DNA of 64,000 nt from Anaerococcus octavius (GCF_900445265.1 NZ_UFTA01000002.1:868001-932000); one strand, 5' to 3'; shown: positions 27,611-36,815, counted from the first letter of the stretch. The notes: a model not told the origin generated them from the sequence alone. Made by a program: numbers and translations.

Positions 27611-27955
27611 TTAATCATTTTCTTTTTTCAACAAATCCTTATTAACTCTGTATCCAATGATGAAGTAAAATAGCATTTGCAATACAACTATGATTGTCAT
27701 AGTTGTATTATTTAGACTATTACTAAATATTATTATAATATTTAATAATATAAAAAATATAGCATATATTCGTAAAAGTTTAGCTGCATACTTATGCGCA
27801 TACTCCCAGTTTTCTTTTGATTTAATACTTAATGCTGTTCTAAATCCACTATGCTTACTGATATTTCCCTTTGCTTTATAATTATAATAAAAAGACAAAA
27901 ACAACCCTACTATAGGTAATAGACTAATTACAATTTTTTCAAAATTCATACTCAT
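27611..27955 (-). CDS. SdpI-like membrane protein
   Basis: A protein of about 114 residues. The ATG at 27955 has AGAGG eight bases upstream. It has an N-terminal membrane segment, then the conserved cytoplasmic block GFRTALSIKSKENWEYAHKY, followed by two more membrane segments. That block matches the SdpI/YhfL family, one of whose members gives immunity to the SdpC toxin. It is shorter than full SdpI and stands alone among gene remnants, so whether it works is uncertain. Confidence 0.7.
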   Translation of the reverse strand: MSMNFEKIVISLLPIVGLFLSFYYNYKAKGNISKHSGFRTALSIKSKENWEYAHKYAAKLLRIYAIFFILLNIIIIFSNSLNNTTMTIIVVLQMLFYFIIGYRVNKDLLKKEND

Positions 27956-28013
27956 ACAAAAACCTCTAAAAATCTTAAAATCTGCTAATTTCAACACTAT
28001 TATAACTATAATC

Positions 28014-28052
28014 TTAATTTCTTGACATCAATACCACACTCTCCACATGTAC
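28014..28052 (-). pseudogene. rlmD 3'-end remnant D (attachment-site-like)
   Basis: Minus-strand reading HVESVVLMSRN and stop, again the tail of an RlmD-type enzyme. The core ACATGTGGAGA lies at about 28030-28045. Unlike remnants A and C it is joined upstream to unrelated sequence in which another frame reads a stretch ending GGLGTCGECGIDV. Confidence 0.68.
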
Positions 28053-28176
28053 CAAGACCACCCTGACGATAACGATACATTTGGAAGAGAGCCTCCACGC
28101 TCGTTGCACGATAGAAGTTGGCAAAAAAAATGATGTTTCCGGGTAAATGTCAATGCCCGTTCAATGGGCATATCCG
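28053..28176 (-). other. Short fragment of unknown gene with higher GC
   Basis: A minus-strand frame reads FANFYRATSVEALFQMYRYR and runs into remnant D. Base composition here and in the hydrolase fragment is clearly less AT-rich than in the neighbours. I do not recognise the protein; it is probably a piece of an inserted element. Confidence 0.35.
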
Positions 28177-28560
28177 CTACTTCTGCTGCTTCATCTCCAT
28201 CATTGCATCAACGAACTGTTCCGGTAAGTCAGCATGAATATCGTGACTTGATTCATAACCAGATTTAAGCGTACTGTTTTTGATTAAAGTATGAACTTCT
28301 TCTGCATCTTTTTCGTCCATGGCAGATAGTAATATTCCTTTTTCATCATAATAGCTCGGCGCAGTTTCCTTTGAAGGCGCAACATGAAGAATGATTGTCG
28401 GACATTCTATTTCGCTCAACATCTTTTTCTGGTCAACTCCATAAAACCAGGAAAAATCGTAAAAAGTCTCCCCAAATCTTAAATCATAGTTTCCTGTTCC
28501 GTCCTGCATATTACGCGTTAAGAATATCATTCCATTCAGACCGATTTCGGTTTGTTTCAC
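28177..28560 (-). pseudogene. Alpha/beta hydrolase, C-terminal fragment
   Basis: A 127-residue frame carries the second half of an alpha/beta hydrolase: IECPTIILHVAPSKE (beta strand and loop before the acid residue), LSAMDEKDAEEVHTLI, and the catalytic His region ESSHDIHADLPEQF. The nucleophile elbow and N-terminal half are missing. Higher GC than the flanks and the missing half point to a transferred, truncated gene. Confidence 0.75.
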
Positions 28561-28703
28561 TCACATTAGTTCGTTCAACTCACTTAAGTGAACAAAAAAT
28601 TCCATGAACAGGAATTCCTATCCATAGAAAAGTATTTGGTTAATTATTATTTACCAACATTATTTGACATAGAGCCAAAAAATAAAGTTTCTTTACTTAC
28701 AAT

Positions 28704-29324
28704 TTATAAGTCAATAAACTTACTTGCTAGCTTGTACACTTGATTAATTTCTTTGCTTTGTAAGTCCCAGCTAACCAATTCATTCTTAATTAACTCAGGG
28801 AATTTTTTACTGATATCTCTTAAAGCATTTCCAACCGATTTTCTTACATATTCACTCGAATCTTCTTTTAAATTGACTAATCTTTCAATAGCTTCATTCG
28901 GATTTTCTTTGAAATATGGTCTACTTGTCCATATCCTTAATCCCTCCGTTACTGCTCTCCTCGTATTCGGGTTATCATTTTCTAACCATTCATCAATTAT
29001 TGGAAGTGCTTTTTCATATCCTATTTTCTTGCAAAATTCATCAAATGCCTTTGCCAATACTTCCTGAACTCTCCAATTGTCATCTTTGGAAACTTCATCT
29101 CTCATAAATGTTAAAATTTCATCGTCATCTGATAGGTGACCTAATAAAAATACGCCGTACATTCTCACTTGATATACATTAGATTTATAAGCTAACAATG
29201 CTAATTTTTTAATGTATTGATTATCGTTAGACTTATAATCTTCTAGAGCTCTCTTTTCTTCCTCTTTGAATCCATGCTCTATCAAAGAAAATTCTTCTTC
29301 TAAACTAGATATATATTCATTCAA
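28704..29324 (-). CDS. HEAT-repeat protein, DNA alkylation repair (AlkD)-like
   Basis: A 206-residue all-helical protein starting at a TTG with GAGGTGAG ahead. It has successive HEAT-like helical pairs (LALLAYKSNVYQVRMYGVFL, NWRVQEVLAKAFDEF, NPNTRRAVTEGLRIW, SSEYVRKSVGNALRDI). The order and the WRVQE and RRAV patterns fit the AlkD-like DNA alkylation repair family. It stands between gene remnants but is itself complete. A scaffold role is the main alternative. Confidence 0.7.
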   Translation of the reverse strand: MNEYISSLEEEFSLIEHGFKEEEKRALEDYKSNDNQYIKKLALLAYKSNVYQVRMYGVFLLGHLSDDDEILTFMRDEVSKDDNWRVQEVLAKAFDEFCKKIGYEKALPIIDEWLENDNPNTRRAVTEGLRIWTSRPYFKENPNEAIERLVNLKEDSSEYVRKSVGNALRDISKKFPELIKNELVSWDLQSKEINQVYKLASKFIDL

Positions 29325-29373
29325 ATTAACTCACCTCAAAAAACAAGTAATAGTTATTGATATTATACCCTCA

Positions 29374-29618
29374 TTAAAATACTATCAATCCTCTATCATC
29401 ATAAACAGATTCACTTGTATTATTCCCACATCTTATCGCCCTATCAAGAGCCATGATTGTAGCGATAACACCATCTATCTTTTCTGTAGATTTTTCCTTG
29501 TCCTCTTTTATTTTTCCAGCAGATCTGTTAGTAAGAAGATTTGTAACCTTTAGTCCATGTTTTCCGGAATCATACTCTTTGAATACTTCACAGGTTGCTT
29601 TTTTTATACCTCTATATT
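29374..29618 (-). pseudogene. Phage terminase large subunit, C-terminal fragment
   Basis: About 80 codons end in EKIDGVIATIMALDRAIRCG, then NNTSESVYDDRGLIVF and a stop, the hallmark tail of phage terminase large subunits. No start and none of the ATPase or nuclease core remain. The frame ends upstream where rlmD remnant B begins, so it is prophage debris on the downstream side of an insertion point. Confidence 0.75.
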
Positions 29619-29660
29619 TTCGTAATCAATACTACACTCTCAACGTGGCTTGAAAGTACA
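29612..29660 (-). pseudogene. rlmD 3'-end remnant B (attachment-site-like)
   Basis: Minus-strand reading SSHVESVVLITKI and stop, preceded by TTTCAAGCCACGTTGAGAG. The upstream TTATCAATACTG matches remnant A's flank. It is the remnant closest downstream of the large 29.8-51.6 kb block. Confidence 0.7.
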
Positions 29661-29709
29661 GTATTGATAACTTACAAATTACTCGTTTTTGGAAGCATAT
29701 CTTCTATAC

Positions 29710-29743
29710 AATATAACGATTACTCTTATTATCGTTATATTGT
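29710..29743. repeat. Perfect 12-bp inverted repeat
   Basis: CAATATAACGAT at 29710-29721 and ATCGTTATATTG at 29732-29743 form a perfect inverted repeat around 10 bases. No T-run follows on either strand, so it is more like a regulator's operator than a terminator. No gene starts right beside it, which suggests that its gene has been lost. Confidence 0.6.
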
Positions 29744-29820
29744 TTAATTCATTCATAATTATTTTACCCCACTACAGATTTCTTTTATCAACTCTTGATA
29801 TTATTCTTTTGAATAAAACT

Positions 29821-29860
29821 AAAAAGAGAGCCTATGCATTCATAGCATATTGGTTCTCTT
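29821..29860 (-). terminator. Terminator of the first ECF/ABC cluster
   Basis: Nine-base arms with one mismatch (29824-29832 and 29852-29860) and a five-base T-run on the minus strand. It overlaps the stop codon of the EcfA gene and ends the cluster. Confidence 0.8.
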
Positions 29861-31241
29861 AAAACTCTACAATACTATCACAAACTGATTCTAAAAACTC
29901 AATATCATGTGATATTATTAAAATCAGTCTATCTTTTTTCTTCACTTTTTTTATATTCTTAGCGACTATTTTCATATTTCTATAATCTAATCCACTGGTT
30001 GGTTCATCAAAAAATAAAATTTTCTTACCAGACAACAAGGCTGATAAAATAATCACTCTTTGTTTTTGTCCTCCAGATAAAGTGTGCGGATTTCTATCAA
30101 TAATATTTTCAAGTTCCATATATTTTAAGTACGTATTTACGATATTTTTATCTCTAATTTTTGATGTTAATAATATTTCATCAAACACAGTGTCAGTAAA
30201 TAGTTGATAGTTTACTTCTTGCATAACTAGCAAACTTTCTTTTATCCTATTTCTTCTATTAAATCGCTTATCAGCCTTTAAAATCTCTCCATCGTTTGTT
30301 TTGTATAGTCCACATACAATTTTTGCAAATGTAGATTTACCAATCCCATTTTCCCCAACAATTCCAATTATATTGCCATAAGAAAATTTAAGATTATCAA
30401 TAGATAAAATTGTTCTAGCATTTCTTTTAAAAATCAAGTTTCTTATTTCTAATGAGGATTCCTCATTGAAACTCTCCTCATTATTAACTAGGTTTATATC
30501 TTTATAAGAAGAGTGCCTAAGTCCCGTTTTCAAACGTTCATCTTCACTTAACTTTTCAATTTCTTCCATATTGTATTCTCTAATAATTTTGCCATCTTCC
30601 ATATAGATTGCTCTATCTACTATGTCTTTTAAATACCACAATCTATGTTCTGCAATAATTATAGTTTTTCCCATAGCTTTAAGATTTTCAATTGTCTGTG
30701 ATAGCTCTTTCATTGATTTGATATCTAAACTTGAAGACGGCTCATCAAGTACAAATATTTCAGGACTTAAAGCGTAAGTACTTGCAATGGCAATCTTTTG
30801 CTTCTCGCCTCCTGAAAGGTTGAATATATTTTTATTCATTAGTCTTTCAAGGCGAAGGTCTTTTTCAACTTCTATAATTCTTTTATTAATTGCTTCAGTA
30901 TCTATACCATAATTTTCTAAGCCAAAAGCGATCTCATCTGTAGTATCAGTTGTATAAAACTGAGTTTTAGGGTTTTGAAAAACTGAACCTACAAATTTAG
31001 ATAATTCATGTATTTCAGTTGTAAAGGTATTAATGCCATTTACTCTGACACTTCCACAAATATCCCCATCATAAAATTCAGGAATGATTCCGTTAATAAG
31101 CTTTAATAGGGTAGATTTTCCACATCCACTCTTACCACACAGAAGAATACACTCTCCTTTATTTATTTTTAAGTTTATATCTTTTAATGAATAATTAGCT
31201 CCACCCTTATATTTAAAGCTTAATTCTCGAATTTCAATCAT
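29859..31241 (-). CDS. ECF transporter ATPase with two ABC domains (EcfA fusion), cluster 1
   Basis: A protein of about 460 residues with two ATPase domains. Domain 1 has Walker A GKSGCGKST, signature NLSGGEKQK and Walker B FVLDEPSSSLD. Domain 2 has GENGIGKST, LSGGQKQR and FFDEPTSGLD. This fusion of the two energising ATPases is common in group ECF transporters with MptS/Trep_Strep S-components. The ATG at 31241 overlaps the EcfT stop as ATGA. It would drive uptake with the EcfT at 31238 and the S-component at 31966. Confidence 0.9.
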   Translation of the reverse strand: MIEIRELSFKYKGGANYSLKDINLKINKGECILLCGKSGCGKSTLLKLINGIIPEFYDGDICGSVRVNGINTFTTEIHELSKFVGSVFQNPKTQFYTTDTTDEIAFGLENYGIDTEAINKRIIEVEKDLRLERLMNKNIFNLSGGEKQKIAIASTYALSPEIFVLDEPSSSLDIKSMKELSQTIENLKAMGKTIIIAEHRLWYLKDIVDRAIYMEDGKIIREYNMEEIEKLSEDERLKTGLRHSSYKDINLVNNEESFNEESSLEIRNLIFKRNARTILSIDNLKFSYGNIIGIVGENGIGKSTFAKIVCGLYKTNDGEILKADKRFNRRNRIKESLLVMQEVNYQLFTDTVFDEILLTSKIRDKNIVNTYLKYMELENIIDRNPHTLSGGQKQRVIILSALLSGKKILFFDEPTSGLDYRNMKIVAKNIKKVKKKDRLILIISHDIEFLESVCDSIVEF

Positions 31242-31969
31242 AAATCCCACCCTAAAACTTTCATAAATATTACTGTTGATAAAATCAAAATCATAAGAGT
31301 TAAAGCACCAATATCATTTTTTCTAAACTTAATTAGATATCTACTTGTTTTTTGAACAGGCGCATCAAGTCCTCTTACAATAGCCGACTGAGATAACTCA
31401 TCACCCATTTCTATAACACTTACAAAAAGAGGGACAAAAAAATACTCCATAATCAGAGTAGGTTTTTCTAATACGTTCTTTAAATTAAAATTGATTCCTC
31501 TAGTTTTCATTGCCATATTAATGTGACTCCACTCATCCCTAATTGTAGGAAAACATCTAAATAATACAGAAATCATTATAAGAGAGTCTTTTGAAAATTT
31601 TAATTTTTGCAAAGTCGCTACTGCAAGAGAGGCAGACGTAGAATTTAAGATCCATTTTCCAACAATAATACAAGGTAAAAACTTCCTTCCAATTGCAAAA
31701 ATAAATAAAAGTAGGTTTATGAGAAAATTTATGTTCAAATGTACTAATGATTTCTCTAAAATTACACTTATCACAAAAAACAGAATATATCGTAAGGCTG
31801 ATTTTTTATAGCCATCGCTAATAATAATTGCAAGAAAAAATGATGTTATAAGACTTTGATAGATTAAACCAAATCCTAAAAAAATTAAAACATTCGCAAC
31901 TATAAGCAAAATAAGTTTTGTCCTGAGGTCATATTTTGACCCCAGAACAAACTTTGCATCATCCATCAT
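31238..31969 (-). CDS. ECF transporter transmembrane protein EcfT, cluster 1
   Basis: A 243-residue protein with five to six membrane segments and the two EcfT coupling helices containing Ala-Arg-Gly-type motifs (MKTRGIN and AIVRGLDAP). It couples the ATPases to the S-component. Its start overlaps the S-component stop and its stop overlaps the ATPase start. Confidence 0.9.
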   Translation of the reverse strand: MMDDAKFVLGSKYDLRTKLILLIVANVLIFLGFGLIYQSLITSFFLAIIISDGYKKSALRYILFFVISVILEKSLVHLNINFLINLLLFIFAIGRKFLPCIIVGKWILNSTSASLAVATLQKLKFSKDSLIMISVLFRCFPTIRDEWSHINMAMKTRGINFNLKNVLEKPTLIMEYFFVPLFVSVIEMGDELSQSAIVRGLDAPVQKTSRYLIKFRKNDIGALTLMILILSTVIFMKVLGWDL

Positions 31970-32556
31970 AATACTCCTGCGGATTTAAGCTTTTTATTTA
32001 GTATTTTCTTTGTAAAGTAAGAACCTAACAAAGAAAATATAAATGTTCCAATAATCATAACTGGTAACATCCATATTGGTGTCCAAGCCCTTACAGTATT
32101 ACAAAAGCTTTGATCTAAGCCACCTTTTATTACACTTTCAAAAAATGCTTCTCTCATAATCCAAATTGGTAAGAACCCACCAAATAAGTTTAGAGAAAAA
32201 AACATATGACTAATTGTGTTTTTCTTAAAATTAGTATAATCTCCACCTTTTGCTATAAGCATAGCTATTATTCCAGCTGGTATTGCAACTAAAGGAGCAA
32301 TTGGGATATGTCCTGTTGCAACCAACAATATACTTGGAAGAGTAGCTGCAATTACAATTGCCGTACCTGATTTTGTTTTTGCAAGAAGCATATGATAGGT
32401 TGGTGCAGCAAGTAATGCTACAAGCATAGGCATTAGTAAAAATAATACAGGAACAGGCATAGATATTGCTCCTATAACTAAATAAGTTACAAAATAAAGT
32501 GCTATTAAAACACCTGCTGTAATTGCATTTTTTGATGATTTCTTTTGTGTTTTCAT
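31966..32556 (-). CDS. ECF S-component, MptS/Trep_Strep family, cluster 1
   Basis: A 196-residue protein with six membrane segments. It starts with a polar basic stretch and ITAGVLIALYFVTYLVIGAI and ends KKILNKKLKSAGVL. The family's substrate is not established; linkage to paired exporter-fold ABC proteins has suggested siderophores or metallophores. It precedes EcfT in the operon. Confidence 0.85.
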   Translation of the reverse strand: MKTQKKSSKNAITAGVLIALYFVTYLVIGAISMPVPVLFLLMPMLVALLAAPTYHMLLAKTKSGTAIVIAATLPSILLVATGHIPIAPLVAIPAGIIAMLIAKGGDYTNFKKNTISHMFFSLNLFGGFLPIWIMREAFFESVIKGGLDQSFCNTVRAWTPIWMLPVMIIGTFIFSLLGSYFTKKILNKKLKSAGVL

Positions 32557-32586
32557 TTTCTTTTCCTCCTTTAAAATTGATTGTTA

Positions 32587-34308
32587 CTATACAATCTTCC
32601 ATTCTTTTGACTTCTCTTGATAATTCCATAAGTCTTTATACAGACCGTTATTTTTAATTAGTTCTTCATGTTTTCCTACTTCTTCTACTTTTCCCTTATT
32701 TAAAACAACTATTTTATTTGCACCCATAACACTTCTTAGCTTATGAGCTACAACTATCACCGTTTTATTTTTAATTAAATTTGAAATTGCTTCTTGTATG
32801 ATAAGTTCATTCTCGGGATCAAGCGAAGATGTCGCTTCATCGAGTAATATTATTGGAGCATCCTTTAAGATCGCTCTTGCTATGGATATTCTTTGTTTCT
32901 CACCTCCAGATAAAGTTGCTCCTCCTTGACCAATCATAGTATCAAATCCATTTTCCTTTTTTATTATAAAGTCATATGCCCCTGCCATTTTTGCTGCATT
33001 TATGATTTCATCTTTACTAGCATCTTCATTTCCAAATTTAATATTGTTATAAATAGTATCTTTAAAAAGATATACATCTTGAAATACCACAGAAAATTTA
33101 TCCATTAATTTGTAAGGATCTGCTTTAGCTAAATCTATTCCTCCAATTTTTATTGTTCCTTCATCAGGATCGTAAAACCTTGATATCAGCTTAATTAGTG
33201 TAGATTTTCCTGAACCAGAATATCCTACAAAAGCTGTTAATTCATTCTCATTGATATCCAATGTGACATCATCAAGAACTTTAGACTCTTTATAAGAAAA
33301 TGAAAGATCTCGAATTTCAATGTTATTGCTTACTTTTAAGTCTTCTTCACCTTTCATAGGCTCTGCATTTAACAATCTTAGGATATTTTCTCCTGACACT
33401 GATGCTATTTGTAACCCATTATAATTTACAAGTGCAAGCTCTAAAGGATCAAAAATTCTTGTACCTACAAATAAGAACATTAAAAATGTGTCAATTTCTA
33501 AGTTTCCATTTAAAAATAAATAAGAACCTACTAAGCTCATCAAAGGAAGCCCTATTCTTAAAATCATACTTGCTATAGTAGTTAACGAGCCTACACCTTT
33601 CTCATTCTTAATATTTGCATCTTTAGAATCTTCAATATCTCTTTCAAGTTTAGTTAATGTTTCTTCTAAGCTATTGTAAGCTTTAAGTGTTTTTATCGTA
33701 TCTAAATATTCATTTATATCCTCATCTTCTTTTATTTTTATCTTTTTTGTTCTTAAATAGATTTTTTTCTGAAAATTTTGCATAAGTCTTAACAGTAAAA
33801 TAGAAATTGGTAAACCAATAAAAGTTGCTATTCCCATTTTTACATCAATTATCAAAAATAAAATTGAGCAAACAATAGCTACACATATACCACTAAAAAA
33901 CTGTGGCAATTGATGAGTCACTGCTGTTTCTATTTTAAAAAAGTCATTCATAAGAGTATCTAAAATCTCCGTTGAGCTTTTGCCTGAAAGATAACCTATA
34001 GGCAGTTTTCTTATATGATCTGCTAATTCTATTCTTCCATCTGCTGCCACTTTATATCCAAGTTCGTAGGTGTATTTTGTAGCTAAATTCTCAAAGAAAA
34101 TTGTTACAAAGAAAAATACTGCCATTATCACAAAATATTTCCATAAAAGATTCGTGTCTATTTTTCCTGTATTTCTACTTAGAAATAATGCTTCTACAAT
34201 TTTAGCTAGTGCAATAAATGGTATAAGGTTAGAAATAGATGCTAAAATGTTTAGAACAATAGATTTTCTTATATTATTTGCCTTTCCTAAGGTAATATTT
34301 TTTATCAT
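32587..34308 (-). CDS. ABC half-transporter, exporter fold (YbtQ/IrtB-like), cluster 1
   Basis: A 573-residue protein: six membrane segments (about 15-290), then an ATPase domain with Walker A GYSGSGKST, signature LSGGEKQR, Walker B ILLDEATSSLD and H-loop VAHKL. It overlaps the preceding half-transporter by one base, so the two form a heterodimer. Pairs of this subgroup next to ECF genes resemble the siderophore importers YbtPQ and IrtAB; import rather than export is possible. Confidence 0.88.
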   Translation of the reverse strand: MIKNITLGKANNIRKSIVLNILASISNLIPFIALAKIVEALFLSRNTGKIDTNLLWKYFVIMAVFFFVTIFFENLATKYTYELGYKVAADGRIELADHIRKLPIGYLSGKSSTEILDTLMNDFFKIETAVTHQLPQFFSGICVAIVCSILFLIIDVKMGIATFIGLPISILLLRLMQNFQKKIYLRTKKIKIKEDEDINEYLDTIKTLKAYNSLEETLTKLERDIEDSKDANIKNEKGVGSLTTIASMILRIGLPLMSLVGSYLFLNGNLEIDTFLMFLFVGTRIFDPLELALVNYNGLQIASVSGENILRLLNAEPMKGEEDLKVSNNIEIRDLSFSYKESKVLDDVTLDINENELTAFVGYSGSGKSTLIKLISRFYDPDEGTIKIGGIDLAKADPYKLMDKFSVVFQDVYLFKDTIYNNIKFGNEDASKDEIINAAKMAGAYDFIIKKENGFDTMIGQGGATLSGGEKQRISIARAILKDAPIILLDEATSSLDPENELIIQEAISNLIKNKTVIVVAHKLRSVMGANKIVVLNKGKVEEVGKHEELIKNNGLYKDLWNYQEKSKEWKIV

Positions 34309-36074
34309 TATCTCTCACTCCCTTCTATATCCATTTGCCAAATATTTGTTTTTTTATAGATATCATAAAGCCTCTTGTATATCCCATCTACACAGATTAA
34401 ATCTTCATGTTTTCCTCTTTCTACAAGTTTTCCATCAGATATTACTAAAATTTGATTTGCTTTCTCTATCGTATTTAACCTATGGGCGATCATAATAACT
34501 GTCTTATCTTTGACTAGTTCCGATAAAGCTTCCTGCATAAGATATTCATTTTCAGAATCTGCAAAACTTGTAGCTTCATCTAAAACCAATATAGGTGAAT
34601 CCTTTAAGATTGCTCTTGCCACAGCAATACGTTGTATCTCTCCTCCAGATAAATAAGTTTCCTTTCCTAAACGAGTTTCATATCCATGAGGAAGCTGTTT
34701 AATAAAATCATGACATCTTGCTTTTTGGGCTGCTCTTATAACTTCTTCTTTAGTAGCTCCTTTCTTCGCCATAGCAATATTATTAAAAACTGTGTCTGTA
34801 ACAAGATCACTATCTTGAAAAACAAAAGAAATATTGTCCATTAAATCTTTTATTGAAATATTTTTTATATTTACTCCGCCAATTTCAATAGAACCTTCTA
34901 ATGGGTCGTAAAATCTTGGTATTAAAGTCCCTATTGTTGATTTTCCTGCTCCTGAATATCCTACTAATGCAGTAACTTCTCCTTGTTTTGCACAAAAACT
35001 AATATTCTTTAAAACCTCTTCTTCTCCATAAGCAAAGCTTACATCTTTAAATTCAAGATTGTAGTCTAATATATCTTTATCGTTACTTCCGCTTAACATT
35101 TCTTTTTCATATATAAGCTCATATATTCTAGCCACAACTTCATTTAACAAATTCATTCCTTCTGCAAAATCTCTAAGTTTCAAAAGAGGTACACTCATAG
35201 CTGGGGCAATTATTAAAAAGAAAATAAAAGTAGTTAAAAAATCTAAGCTATAATTTTTGGATAATAAGCTTATCCCAACAGGTACTATAAATGTTGCTAC
35301 TGAAAGTATGAACACTCTAAAAGACACAAAACCCGGTCTTATCATTGAAGTCATAGAACTTGTAAAATTTTTATAATCATTTACAGATTTTGAAAAAGTT
35401 TTAAATGATCTAACACCAGAACTAAATATTTTAACTTCTGGCATACCTTTTACATATTCAGTAGTTACAGAATTAATGTTATCAAGAATCCTAAAATTTT
35501 CAGCAAGTCCGCCTGACTTTATAATCTTTGCCATAATCGCAATTTGAATTCCAAGTCCTATAAGTAAAACTAACAATGTTATAAATCCTAACAACAAATT
35601 CATCTTAAACATGACAACAATCATCGCTAAAATTATTATTAAAGTCGAAATAAGATTTGGTAATTGGTGAGAAAAATATCCTTCAATTTGATTCATATCC
35701 GAACCTAACACTTGCCTTATTTTAGACTTATTATCTCCATTGAAAAATCCTAATGGTAACTTTCCAACGTGATTCAATATTTTTTTCTTTAAATTTGCTA
35801 TTAAGATATATGAAAATTTATGACATAAGATGCTGCCAACGTAGGTTAAAAGATAAGCTAAAATTACAGCTACAAGTCCATAAATACAAAGATTTATTGT
35901 GTTTTTATCTAATGCTCCATATAAAAACAGAGACTTAATAACCTTATATATTACTAAGATTGGGCATATACTTAGTAACATTCCCAAACTAACAAATATT
36001 ATTCCACTGATAAGTCTTCCTTTTTTTACTTCACTGTAGGAAATAATATCTCCAATAGATTTCTTTTTTTTCAT
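34308..36074 (-). CDS. ABC half-transporter, exporter fold (YbtP/IrtA-like), cluster 1
   Basis: A 588-residue protein with six membrane segments, then Walker A GYSGAGKST, signature LSGGEIQR, Walker B LVLDEATSFAD and H-loop IAHRL. It is first of the five transporter genes of cluster 1 and follows the TetR-type operator at 36098. Partner of the 32587 protein. Confidence 0.88.
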   Translation of the reverse strand: MKKKKSIGDIISYSEVKKGRLISGIIFVSLGMLLSICPILVIYKVIKSLFLYGALDKNTINLCIYGLVAVILAYLLTYVGSILCHKFSYILIANLKKKILNHVGKLPLGFFNGDNKSKIRQVLGSDMNQIEGYFSHQLPNLISTLIIILAMIVVMFKMNLLLGFITLLVLLIGLGIQIAIMAKIIKSGGLAENFRILDNINSVTTEYVKGMPEVKIFSSGVRSFKTFSKSVNDYKNFTSSMTSMIRPGFVSFRVFILSVATFIVPVGISLLSKNYSLDFLTTFIFFLIIAPAMSVPLLKLRDFAEGMNLLNEVVARIYELIYEKEMLSGSNDKDILDYNLEFKDVSFAYGEEEVLKNISFCAKQGEVTALVGYSGAGKSTIGTLIPRFYDPLEGSIEIGGVNIKNISIKDLMDNISFVFQDSDLVTDTVFNNIAMAKKGATKEEVIRAAQKARCHDFIKQLPHGYETRLGKETYLSGGEIQRIAVARAILKDSPILVLDEATSFADSENEYLMQEALSELVKDKTVIMIAHRLNTIEKANQILVISDGKLVERGKHEDLICVDGIYKRLYDIYKKTNIWQMDIEGSER

Positions 36075-36097
36075 CTATAATATTCCTCCTTTTCTCA

Positions 36098-36111
36098 GAA
36101 CGAGTTCGTTC
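36098..36111 (-). promoter_or_regulatory. TetR-type operator, cluster 1, transporter promoter
   Basis: The perfect palindrome GAACGAGTTCGTTC lies 24 bases ahead of the first transporter gene. An imperfect copy lies in front of the TetR gene at 36816-36830, so the regulator probably controls both. Confidence 0.75.
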
Positions 36112-36129
36112 ATTTACCCTAAAACTAAT

Positions 36130-36160
36130 ACAAGGAAAACATACTTAATGTTTCCCTTGT
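36130..36160 (-). terminator. Terminator after the cluster 1 TetR gene
   Basis: Thirteen-base arms with one mismatch (ACAAGG and CCTTGT outside) lie after the TetR stop. The T-run is weak (ATTAGTTTT), so read-through into the transporter genes is possible. Confidence 0.6.
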
Positions 36161-36184
36161 AAAATACTTATATTTTGTTTTTAT

Positions 36185-36799
36185 CTAATGAAGTCTTGGA
36201 AAAAGTTCGCTAATCACTTCAAAGGCTCCATTTGAGTTTGTTTTATTTTCTCCTTTATTGATTGAGTCAGTATATATTGTTCCAACAGCCCCATATAAAA
36301 TAAAAGCTGCAAAACTTTTTACATTTTCTCTATCTATTCCCATATTGTTTTCTATTTTTTTATCTTCGATTCCTTCAATAATAAATTCAGAATAGACATC
36401 TATAAATTTTCCAATATAGTGAGTTAACTCCCAAAGCCTATACGAATTATCTGTTATTGAATTATTGAGAGAAAAATTATATTTTTTCGTAAATTGACCT
36501 ATATCTTTTACTATAAGTTCTCTTAAGATTTTTATTCTTTCTTCGTAATCTATTTCCTTGTTTTGAAGTATATCTAACTTATTTTTTAATTTATCATCAA
36601 AATATGTTTCCATGCATGCCAAGAATATATCTTCTTTTGATTTAAAATAGTAATAAAACATTCCCGGAGCGCCATTAACTTCTGCGAGAATATCTCGAAC
36701 AGAAACTTTCTCATACCCATACTTTTCAAAAAGTCTGGATGCTATATTTATAAGTTCTTGTTTTCTTTCTTCTGGATCTTTTACATTTCTCTTTGTCAA
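36185..36799 (-). CDS. TetR-family regulator, cluster 1
   Basis: A 204-residue protein starting at a TTG with GGTGGTGAT ahead. The N-terminal helix-turn-helix (ASRLFEKYGYEKVSVRDILA, then APGMFYYYFKSKED) is followed by a helical ligand domain. Sites at 36098 and 36816 flank it. It probably represses the ABC/ECF cluster until a ligand or metal status signal appears. Confidence 0.92.
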   Translation of the reverse strand: MTKRNVKDPEERKQELINIASRLFEKYGYEKVSVRDILAEVNGAPGMFYYYFKSKEDIFLACMETYFDDKLKNKLDILQNKEIDYEERIKILRELIVKDIGQFTKKYNFSLNNSITDNSYRLWELTHYIGKFIDVYSEFIIEGIEDKKIENNMGIDRENVKSFAAFILYGAVGTIYTDSINKGENKTNSNGAFEVISELFPRLH

Positions 36800-36815
36800 A
36801 ATATCACCACCTATT

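Noticed and set aside
28053-28130. A zinc-knuckle-like CGECG motif in the frame through rlmD remnant D.
   Set aside because: The same bases read in another frame as the RlmD tail HVESVVLMSRN, which matches four other copies. CGECG is probably a by-product.
28395-29653. Plus-strand frames over the hydrolase, HEAT-repeat and terminase regions.
   Set aside because: Minus-strand readings in the same place match known families; the plus-strand ones match none.
10388-29660. CRISPR-like array, because similar short sequences recur at 10.45, 25.7, 28.0 and 29.6 kb.
   Set aside because: The copies are kilobases apart and each encodes an rlmD tail with a different continuation. There are no regular spacers and no cas genes.
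32231-32629. A cysteine- and asparagine-rich minus-strand frame overlapping the ECF S-component.
   Set aside because: It is an out-of-frame shadow of the S-component, whose membrane pattern is clear.
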